Source: an uncultured Cetobacterium sp. (GTDB lineage: Bacteria; Fusobacteriota; Fusobacteriia; Fusobacteriales; Fusobacteriaceae). Taken from it: a stretch of DNA of 38,297 nucleotides. Both the position numbers and the translations under genes were made by a program. The stretch spans positions 1-38,297 of the forward strand of contig NZ_CAMQXC010000009.1 of the NCBI RefSeq assembly GCF_947038635.1. The letters run 5' to 3'. Shown in pieces: positions 17,943-25,694 of the stretch. Position 1 is the first letter of the stretch. Each line of letters starts with the position of its first letter. Below the pieces are notes generated by a model, which was not told the origin of the DNA, made no database searches, and was given only the letters and a program-made list of their open reading frames with translations.

Positions 17943-18845
17943 ATGGATACTCTTAATTTATTAGGGGATATAAAAGAGTTTTTATATCATTGTGAATTCG
18001 CAAAAGGAAAGAGCTTAAATACAATAAAGTCATTAAGAATAGATCTATATAGATTTAATGAATATATTATAAAATGTAATGATTTGAAAAAAATTTCTGA
18101 TATAGATGGATTTAATTTTAGAGAGTTTTTAGTAGAGCTTCAAGGGTGTGATATAGGAAAGAGATCTTTAAATAGAAAAATTTCATCTATAAAATCATTT
18201 TTTAAATATTTGAAGGATACGGGGAAAATAAAAAGTAATCCAGCTCAATTAATAGTAGCGCCAAGCTATGATAGGGGAATTCCTGAAGTTCTTGAATTAG
18301 AAGAGATAATAAGATTTAGAAAAGCAATAGAGTTAAAAAATTATCATAGTTTGAGAGATAGGTTGATTATAGAGCTTCTTTATTCAAGTGGAATAACATC
18401 GCAAGAATTATTAGGTTTAGGTGAAGATGTTTTTAATCTAGAGAATAGGGAAGTTGTTGTAACGAGTTTTAAAAAATATAGAACTGTATTTTTTAGCGAA
18501 AGAACAAAAAATTTTTTTAAAAGATATATAACAGCTAAAAAGGAGAAATTAGGGTCTAAGTATAGTAAAGAGATACTTTTTGTTAATGGATCTGGTGGGA
18601 GATTAACTGATCGTTCATTAAGGAGACTTATAGATAGATACAGTGTTAAAGCAGGAATAACAAAGGAGATAAGTCCACATAGTTTTAGACATACATTTGC
18701 TGTCCATATGCTAGAACATGGTATTAGTTTATTGCAGTTACAAAAATTATTAGGTCACTCAAATTTAGATTCAACAAAAATATATTTAGAAGCTTTAGAG
18801 AAAAAAAGAAGAAAAGAACTGTCTAAAGAGATAGAAATAAAGTGA
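17943..18845 (+). CDS. Tyrosine recombinase, XerC/XerD family (atypical catalytic site)
   Basis: SAM-like N-terminal domain; SPHSFRHTFAVHMLEHGISLLQLQKLLGHSNLDSTKIYLEAL; located directly after trmFO. Confidence 0.88.
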   Translation: MDTLNLLGDIKEFLYHCEFAKGKSLNTIKSLRIDLYRFNEYIIKCNDLKKISDIDGFNFREFLVELQGCDIGKRSLNRKISSIKSFFKYLKDTGKIKSNPAQLIVAPSYDRGIPEVLELEEIIRFRKAIELKNYHSLRDRLIIELLYSSGITSQELLGLGEDVFNLENREVVVTSFKKYRTVFFSERTKNFFKRYITAKKEKLGSKYSKEILFVNGSGGRLTDRSLRRLIDRYSVKAGITKEISPHSFRHTFAVHMLEHGISLLQLQKLLGHSNLDSTKIYLEALEKKRRKELSKEIEIK

Positions 18846-18882
18846 TAGAAAAATATTAATATTATAAATTGAAGGAGAGTTT

Positions 18883-19992
18883 ATGACGAAAAAATGTATA
18901 GGATGTGGAATTGAACTTCAAGGAGAGAATCCTAATTCTAATGGATATTTGCCGAAATCAGTTTTAGAAGGAGATAATAAAGAATTACTTTGTCAAAGAT
19001 GTTTTAAGATAAAAAATTATGGACAATATATTCCTATAAAAATGACAAAAGAGGATTATAGACAAGAAGTTAAAAAAAGTTTAGCAGAAGCAGATGTAGC
19101 AATACCTGTTTTTGATATTATTGATTTTGAAGGGTCATTTGATGATGAGATTCTTGATATTTTAAGAGAAATGGAATCAATTGTTGTAATTAATAAGTTA
19201 GATTTAATACCGGATGAGAAACATCCATCAGAAGTTGCAGATTGGGTTAAAGGAAGATTAGGAGAAGAGGGAATTTCTCCATTGGATATAGCTATAGTAA
19301 GTTCTAAAAATGGATATGGAATAAATGGAATATTTAAGAAAATCAAGCATTTTTATCCTAATGGAGCCAAAGCTTTAGTTCTAGGGGTAACAAATGTTGG
19401 AAAATCTAGTATTATAAATAAGCTTATAGGTGCTAAAAGAGTAACAGTATCAAAATTTCCAGGAACAACTTTAAAAAGTGTAAAAACAGAGATTCCATTC
19501 TCGAAAATAACTTTAATTGATACTCCAGGATTAATTCCTAGTGGAAGATTTTCTGATTTTGTATGTCAAGAGTGTAATCAAAATATAATTCCTGCTAACG
19601 AAATTTCAAGAAAAACTTATAAAGTTCAAGAGGATAGAGTTATATTAATTGGTGGAATGATTCAAATGAGAGTTTTAAACGATGACGATTTAAAACCTAT
19701 ATTTTCATTATATGCATCTAAAGATGTAACATTCCATGAAACAAACGTAGAAAAAGCAAAAGAGTTAATGCAAAAAGCAGACTTTTTAACTCCGCCGTGT
19801 GAAAAATGTAGAGATGAATTTAACTCTTTAGAAAAAGATGTTGAAGTTTATACAGTTGAAACAGGGGAAGAGTTAGTTTTTAAAGGACTAGGATGGTTAT
19901 CTGTAAAAAGAGGGCCTTTAAAAGTGGAAATAACATCACCAAAAGGTGGGGAAATAATTATTAGAGAAGCTTTTATAAAGCCAAAAAGATAA
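18883..19992 (+). CDS. yqeH: Circularly permuted GTPase, YqeH-type ribosome biogenesis factor
   Basis: CIGCGIELQGENPNSNGYLPKS...CQRCFKIKNYGQY zinc finger; G4 NKLDL precedes G1 GVTNVGKSSIINKL; G3-like DTPG. Confidence 0.9.
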   Translation: MTKKCIGCGIELQGENPNSNGYLPKSVLEGDNKELLCQRCFKIKNYGQYIPIKMTKEDYRQEVKKSLAEADVAIPVFDIIDFEGSFDDEILDILREMESIVVINKLDLIPDEKHPSEVADWVKGRLGEEGISPLDIAIVSSKNGYGINGIFKKIKHFYPNGAKALVLGVTNVGKSSIINKLIGAKRVTVSKFPGTTLKSVKTEIPFSKITLIDTPGLIPSGRFSDFVCQECNQNIIPANEISRKTYKVQEDRVILIGGMIQMRVLNDDDLKPIFSLYASKDVTFHETNVEKAKELMQKADFLTPPCEKCRDEFNSLEKDVEVYTVETGEELVFKGLGWLSVKRGPLKVEITSPKGGEIIIREAFIKPKR

Positions 19993-20010
19993 AAATGAGG
20001 TTCTAAAGGG

Positions 20011-20487
20011 ATGGAAAAAGACGGAAGAATAACTACTCTAAATTGGATTATAAATATAGCAGTAACAATTTTATTTATCTATCTTGCTATGAGAGGAATC
20101 GATGATTTAACAGGAACGTACAAAATTGATGAAACAGTGAGAAGTACAAAAGAACTTAGAATAGCTTTAGAGAAATACTATCAATTGACAGGGAGTTATC
20201 CTGAGTTAACAAAACCTGGGGTAAATATGAACTTGCACCTTTTAGATTATGTGGATGAAAAAGGACAGAAGATATCTTTTGCAGATATCTATGGACGAAA
20301 AACTTTGGCTAAGACTTATGGTAGTAACTCAATAATTGCATCAAATGAAGTTTATGATGTACAAGATTTTGAAAATACAAATAAAAATGGTGGTTGGAAT
20401 TATAATTATTCTCAAAGAACAGGAGAGATTCATCCTAATTTGCCTGAGGATATTTATATAGAAAAAGTAAACTGGATTAGACAGTAG
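20011..20487 (+). CDS. Hypothetical membrane-anchored protein with pseudopilin-like segment
   Basis: Single N-terminal TM (WIINIAVTILFIYLAM) then STKELRIALEKYYQLTGSYPEL, reminiscent of T2SS/T4P pseudopilin 'aLekYylexGxYP'. Confidence 0.55.
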   Translation: MEKDGRITTLNWIINIAVTILFIYLAMRGIDDLTGTYKIDETVRSTKELRIALEKYYQLTGSYPELTKPGVNMNLHLLDYVDEKGQKISFADIYGRKTLAKTYGSNSIIASNEVYDVQDFENTNKNGGWNYNYSQRTGEIHPNLPEDIYIEKVNWIRQ

Positions 20488-20508
20488 AACATGAATGGAG
20501 GAAAATAA

Positions 20509-21900
20509 ATGTACGATATTATATTTTTAGGTGGAGGACAAGCTGGGGTTTTTGGAGCTTACGAAGCTATTAAAAAGAATAAGGATTTAAAGATTTTAGT
20601 TTTAGACAAAGGTAGAATGTTAACACAAAGAGTTTGTCCAAAAGAAAAGCTAGGAACATGTGTAAAGTGCCCAACTTGTGCAATAATTTATGGAGTTTCA
20701 GGGGCTGGAGCTTTTTCAGATTCTAAATTCAATATGGATTATAGAGTTGGTGGGGATGTTCATGTTTTAACTGGAAAAGTAATTGTAAATGAAACGATTC
20801 AATATGTAGCAAATATATATAAAGACTTTGGATTTGATGAAAAACCATCTGGTTTAGAGTACAATCAAGTTATGTTAGATTTAAAGAAAAGATGTATTGA
20901 AAATAATGTACAATTAGTAGATACACCAACAATGCACTTAGGAACAGACGGATCAAGAGAACTATATACAAAATTAGTAAATTCTCTATTAGAAAAAGGT
21001 GTAGAGTTTATAACTGAAAGATCTGCTGAAGGATTAATAATAGAAAATGGTGAAATAAAAGGAGTAACTGTAAAAAATAAAAAAGATGAAGTTGAAAATT
21101 ACTTTGCAGAAAATGTTGTAATTGGACTTGGAAGAAGTGGTGCAAAAAAACTGATGGAAATGTGTGAGGAGTCAGGAGTATCATATGAGACAGGTGCAGT
21201 TGATTTAGGTGTAAGAGTAGAGATACCTGATTTAGTAATGAAAGATATTAATGAAAATTTCTATGAGGCAAAGATGATTTATCATACAACAAAATATAGA
21301 GATAAAATGAGAACTTTCTGTTCAAATCCAAGTGGATTTATAGCTGCAGAAAAGCATAGTGATGATGTAGTACTAGCAAATGGTCATGCATACAAAGATA
21401 AGAAATCTCAAAATACAAATTTAGCTTTATTATGTACAAAAACATTTACACAGCCATTTAAGCAACCATTTGAGTATGCAACAGCTATAGCAAAGATGTC
21501 ATCAATGTTAACTGGTGGAAAGATATTAATGCAATCTTATGGTGATTTAAAAGTAGGAAGAAGATCAACAGACGAGTCTATAGCTAGATTAAATATAATT
21601 CCAACAACAGAAGATTATGTAGCTGGAGATATAGCTTTAGCATGTCCAAAGAGAATTTTAGATAATATTATAGAATTTATAGAAGTTCATGATAAAATAA
21701 CTCCCGGATTTGCATCAAGTGATTTATTACTATATTTCCCTGAGATAAAGTTTAGAAGTACAAGAATAAAAATAGATGCTAATATGGAAACTAATATAAA
21801 AGGATTATATGCAGCAGGAGACAGCTCAGGATATGGAAGTGGATTAAATATAGCTGCAGTAATGGGGATACTAGCCGTAAGACATATAATTTCTAAATAA
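20509..21900 (+). CDS. NAD(P)/FAD-dependent oxidoreductase (uncharacterised FAD-dependent dehydrogenase family)
   Basis: YDIIFLGGGQAGVFGAYEA Rossmann; CPKEKLGTCVKCPTCAIIYGVSGAGAFSDSKF; C-terminal GLYAAGDSSGYGSGLNIAAVMG. Confidence 0.85.
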   Translation: MYDIIFLGGGQAGVFGAYEAIKKNKDLKILVLDKGRMLTQRVCPKEKLGTCVKCPTCAIIYGVSGAGAFSDSKFNMDYRVGGDVHVLTGKVIVNETIQYVANIYKDFGFDEKPSGLEYNQVMLDLKKRCIENNVQLVDTPTMHLGTDGSRELYTKLVNSLLEKGVEFITERSAEGLIIENGEIKGVTVKNKKDEVENYFAENVVIGLGRSGAKKLMEMCEESGVSYETGAVDLGVRVEIPDLVMKDINENFYEAKMIYHTTKYRDKMRTFCSNPSGFIAAEKHSDDVVLANGHAYKDKKSQNTNLALLCTKTFTQPFKQPFEYATAIAKMSSMLTGGKILMQSYGDLKVGRRSTDESIARLNIIPTTEDYVAGDIALACPKRILDNIIEFIEVHDKITPGFASSDLLLYFPEIKFRSTRIKIDANMETNIKGLYAAGDSSGYGSGLNIAAVMGILAVRHIISK

Positions 21901-21914
21901 TTTGGAGGACTATA

Positions 21915-23084
21915 ATGGGATTTTTTAATAAACTTTTCGGTAGAAAAAAAGAGGATAAAGTCGAAGAACAAGAAGAAAAGTTAGAAAAAGAAATAGTAAA
22001 AGAAGAACTAGAATCTTTTGAAGAACAAAAAGAAGAGAAAATAGACGAAGAAGAGAAAATAGATGAAGCTGTAGAAAACGCTATTAATGATGAAGAAAAG
22101 GAAGAATCAATAATAGAGCATGAAGAAATAAAAGATGAGGTAGTATACGTAGAAAAACCAAAAGTTGAAAAAAGAAGCTTTTTTACATCTTTAAAAGAAA
22201 AACTATTTAAATCAAGAGAGGGATTATTTGGAACTTTAAAAAATATTTTTACAGGAAAGTCAATAGTAGACGGTGAAATGTATGAAGAGTTAGAAGATAC
22301 TTTAGTACAATCAGATATTGGTATTGAAATGACTTTGAAGATAGTAAAAGATTTAAAAGCTGAAGTGAAAGCTAGAGGTGTTAAAAAACCTGAAGATGTA
22401 TACCCAGTATTAAAAGATGTACTAGAAGGATATTTGATTACGGAAAATACTAAATTAGATATTCAACCTGGAAGAATGAATGTAATACTAATAGTTGGGG
22501 TAAATGGAGTTGGAAAAACTACAACTATTGGAAAAATTGCAGCTAAATTAGTTAAGGATGGTAAAAAAGTTGTAATAGGTGCAGCAGATACGTTTAGAGC
22601 AGCAGCAGTTGAGCAATTAGAAGAATGGGTAAAAAGAGCTGGTGCTGAGATTGTAAAACATCCAGAGGGCGCAGATCCAGGAGCAGTTGTTTTTGATACT
22701 TTAAAGGCTGGAGAAGATAAAAATGCTGATGTTGTAATTATTGATACTGCAGGAAGATTACACAATAAAAATAATCTAATGAAAGAGTTAGAGAAAATAA
22801 ATAATATCATAAAGAAAAAAATAGGAGATCAACCTTATGAATCAATTTTAGTTTTAGATGGAACTACAGGACAAAATGGGTTGATTCAAGCAAGAGTATT
22901 TAATGAAGTAACAAAATTAACAGGGTTTATTGTCACTAAATTAGATGGAACAGCTAAGGGAGGAATACTATTTAGTATCTCTGAAGAACTTAAAAAACCT
23001 ATAAAATATATAGGTGTAGGAGAGGGAATAGAGGATTTAAGAGAATTTAATAGTAAAGAGTACATACAAGCTATTTTTGACTAA
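21915..23084 (+). CDS. ftsY: Signal recognition particle receptor FtsY
   Basis: Acidic N-terminus; ILIVGVNGVGKTTTIGKIAAKL, AADTFRAAAVEQLEEW, IIDTAGRLHNKNNLMKEL, TKLDGTAKGG. Confidence 0.96.
   Translation: MGFFNKLFGRKKEDKVEEQEEKLEKEIVKEELESFEEQKEEKIDEEEKIDEAVENAINDEEKEESIIEHEEIKDEVVYVEKPKVEKRSFFTSLKEKLFKSREGLFGTLKNIFTGKSIVDGEMYEELEDTLVQSDIGIEMTLKIVKDLKAEVKARGVKKPEDVYPVLKDVLEGYLITENTKLDIQPGRMNVILIVGVNGVGKTTTIGKIAAKLVKDGKKVVIGAADTFRAAAVEQLEEWVKRAGAEIVKHPEGADPGAVVFDTLKAGEDKNADVVIIDTAGRLHNKNNLMKELEKINNIIKKKIGDQPYESILVLDGTTGQNGLIQARVFNEVTKLTGFIVTKLDGTAKGGILFSISEELKKPIKYIGVGEGIEDLREFNSKEYIQAIFD
22033..22068 (+). repeat. 18-bp tandem duplication inside ftsY acidic region
   Basis: gaagagaaaatagacgaa / gaagagaaaatagatgaa (1 mismatch), encoding EEKIDE x2. 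Confidence 0.85.
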
Positions 23085-23217
23085 TATATTAAAAAAAATA
23101 GAATTTCTGTTGTAAATATATATAAAATTTGTTAATATATAGTTGAAAATTATGAGCACTATTACAGTATAGTTAAAAATGTGCAATTTATTTAATAAAA
23201 ATCAAGGAGGACTTAAA

Positions 23218-24216
23218 GTGAGCATTATAGTTCAAATTAAAGAAAAAGCAAAAACTTTAGGAAACAAAATAGTTCTTCCTGAGGCTACTGATGAGAGAGT
23301 AATCAGAGCGGCTGCAGGAGTAGTTGAGGAGAAGTTAGGAACTCCAGTATTAGTAGGAAATGTAGAAACAATAAAAACATTTGCTGCAAATTTAGGAGTA
23401 TCTTTAGATGGTGTTGAAATTATCGATCCAAAAACTACTGAGAAATTAGCTTCATATGTTGAGAAACTTTGTGAGTTAAGAGCAAAAAAAGGAATGACTC
23501 CAGAAGAGGCAGAAAGATTATTAACAACTGATGTTAACTTCTTTGGTGCTATGATGGTTAAAATGGGAGATGTAGCTGGAATGGTTTCAGGATCAGATTC
23601 ACCTACAGCAAATGTTTTAAGAGCTGGATTACAAGTTGTTGGAACAAAGCCAGGAGTAAAAACAGTATCATCAGTATTTTTAATGGAGTTAAAGCATAAT
23701 ATAGAAACTTACGGAGAAATCTTAGTATTTGGAGATTGTGCTGTAATCCCTGAACCTACATCAGAGCAATTAGCTGATATCGCATCAGAAGCAGCTGTAA
23801 CAGCAGCTACAGTAGCTGGATTAGATCCAAAAGTTGCACTTATGTCATTCTCTACAAAAGGATCAGCAAAGCATGATTCAGTAGATGTTGTAAAAAGAGC
23901 AGGAGAAATTTTAAGAGAAAGAAATGCAGATTTTGCATTTGAAGAGGAGTTACAAGCAGATGCTGCTTTAGTAGCATCAGTAGGAGTTAAGAAAGCGCCA
24001 AACTCTAAAGTAGCAGGAAAAGCTAATGTATTAATATTCCCTAACTTAGCAGCAGGAAATATTGGATATAAATTAGTTCAAAGATTAGCTAATGCAGAAG
24101 CATATGGTCCTTTAATTCAAGGATTAGCAGCTCCAATAAATGATTTATCAAGAGGATGTTCAGTTAAAGATATCGTAGATTTAGCTGCAATAACTTCAGT
24201 ACAAGCTGGAAAGTAA
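23218..24216 (+). CDS. pta: Phosphate acetyltransferase
   Basis: KTLGNKIVLPEATDERVIRAAAG...MVSGSDSPTANVLRAGLQVVGTKPGVKTVSSVFLM; GTG start at 23218 after RBS aaggaggac. Confidence 0.95.
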   Translation: MSIIVQIKEKAKTLGNKIVLPEATDERVIRAAAGVVEEKLGTPVLVGNVETIKTFAANLGVSLDGVEIIDPKTTEKLASYVEKLCELRAKKGMTPEEAERLLTTDVNFFGAMMVKMGDVAGMVSGSDSPTANVLRAGLQVVGTKPGVKTVSSVFLMELKHNIETYGEILVFGDCAVIPEPTSEQLADIASEAAVTAATVAGLDPKVALMSFSTKGSAKHDSVDVVKRAGEILRERNADFAFEEELQADAALVASVGVKKAPNSKVAGKANVLIFPNLAAGNIGYKLVQRLANAEAYGPLIQGLAAPINDLSRGCSVKDIVDLAAITSVQAGK

Positions 24217-24243
24217 TAGACGATAATTTAAATTAAGGTAAAA

Positions 24244-24273
24244 ATTTGTAAGGAGTTTTATCTCCTTACAAAT
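24244..24273 (+). promoter_or_regulatory. Perfect 12-bp stem-loop in the pta-ackA intergenic region
   Basis: atttgtaaggag-ttttat-ctccttacaaat; no T-tract downstream. Confidence 0.65.
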
Positions 24274-24316
24274 CAAATATATTAAAATAAAAAATAAAAT
24301 TAAGGTGGTAAATTTA

Positions 24317-25522
24317 ATGAAAGTTTTAGTTATTAACTGTGGTAGTTCATCTCTAAAGTACCAATTATTAAATCCTGAATCAGGAGAGCTTTTTGCAATT
24401 GGACTTTGTGAAAGAATAGGAATCGAAGGATCAAAAATGGAGTATGAAACTCCAGCTAACGATTTTGAAATCGAAATAAAGCAAGATATGCCAACTCATA
24501 AGGAAGCTTTAGAGTTAGTAATAAGTGCTATTACAAATCCAGAATATGGAGTAATAAAATCAGTAGAAGAGATTGACGCAATTGGTCACAGAGTAGTACA
24601 CGGTGGAGAGAAATTTGCTTCATCAGTATTAGTAACTCCAGAAGTTATGGCAGCTATGGAAGAGTGTTCAGAGTTAGCACCATTACACAACCCTGCAAAC
24701 TTATTAGGAATTAGAACAATGCAAGAGTTAATGCCAGGAAAGCCAAATGTTGGAGTATTCGATACATCATTCCACCAAACAATGCCAAAAGAAGCATACA
24801 TGTATGCATTACCATATGAGGATTATACAGAATTAAAAGTTAGAAAGTACGGATTCCACGGAACATCTCATAAATTTGTTTCAGGAGTAGCTCAAGAGTT
24901 ATTAGGAAATCCAGCTGAATCAAAAATAATCGTTTGTCACTTAGGAAACGGTGGATCAATATCTGCAGTTAAAAATGGTAAATGTATTGATACAACTATG
25001 GGATTAACTCCATTACAAGGAATTATGATGGGAACTAGATGTGGAGATATCGATCCAGCAGCAGTTTTATTCATAAAGAACAAAAGAGGATTATCAGATA
25101 AAGAAATGGATGATAGAATGAATAAGCAATCTGGAATCTTAGGAGTATTTGGAGAATCTTCAGACTGTAGAGATATGGAAATTGCTGCAGCAGCAGGAAA
25201 TGAAAGAGCATTATTAGCTGAGAATATGTTCGCTTACAAAATAAGAGGATATGTTGGAAACTATGCAGCTCAAATGGGTGGAGTAGACGCAATTTGCTTC
25301 ACAGGAGGAATTGGAGAGAATTCTGGAAAAGTTAGAGAAGATGTTTTAAGAGGATTAGAGTTTATTGGAGTTGAATTAGATAAAGAAGTTAACTCTAAGA
25401 GACAAAAAGGAAATGTTCTTTTAACTAAAGAAACATCTAAGGTAAAAGCATTCAAAATACCTACAAATGAAGAGTTAGTAATAGCTAGAGATACTTACGA
25501 GATTGTAAACGCTACAAAGTAA
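24317..25522 (+). CDS. ackA: Acetate kinase
   Basis: MKVLVINCGSSSLKYQLLNPESGELFAIGLCERIG...GHRVVHGGEKF...GFHGTSHKFVS; start ATG 24317. Confidence 0.97.
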   Translation: MKVLVINCGSSSLKYQLLNPESGELFAIGLCERIGIEGSKMEYETPANDFEIEIKQDMPTHKEALELVISAITNPEYGVIKSVEEIDAIGHRVVHGGEKFASSVLVTPEVMAAMEECSELAPLHNPANLLGIRTMQELMPGKPNVGVFDTSFHQTMPKEAYMYALPYEDYTELKVRKYGFHGTSHKFVSGVAQELLGNPAESKIIVCHLGNGGSISAVKNGKCIDTTMGLTPLQGIMMGTRCGDIDPAAVLFIKNKRGLSDKEMDDRMNKQSGILGVFGESSDCRDMEIAAAAGNERALLAENMFAYKIRGYVGNYAAQMGGVDAICFTGGIGENSGKVREDVLRGLEFIGVELDKEVNSKRQKGNVLLTKETSKVKAFKIPTNEELVIARDTYEIVNATK

Positions 25523-25622
25523 TAAGTGTTAAAGGCTGTTTAAAAAATAAACATATTAGTCAGTAAAAATTATATTTGGTTGAATTAGTTTAAAAATTTC
25601 TTAAAAAAATCGATAACTTTAA

Positions 25623-25651
25623 TTGACAATTAATAAGAATACTCGTAAAAT
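25623..25651 (+). promoter_or_regulatory. nifJ promoter: TTGACA (25623-25628), 17 nt, TAAAAT (25646-25651)
   Basis: Direct reading; shows that the track's TTG 'start' at 25623 is the -35 box. Confidence 0.75.
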
Positions 25652-25694
25652 AGAGTTAACTTTAGAGTCAATTAAAAAAGGGAGGACAATTCAA

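Noticed and set aside
22463-22810. Minus-strand ORF of 115 aa antisense to ftsY
   Set aside because: Antisense to the conserved GTPase core; low-complexity shadow translation.
25523-25622. tgtttaaaaaataaaca as terminator after ackA
   Set aside because: A/T-only 6-bp stem without T-tract; insufficient.
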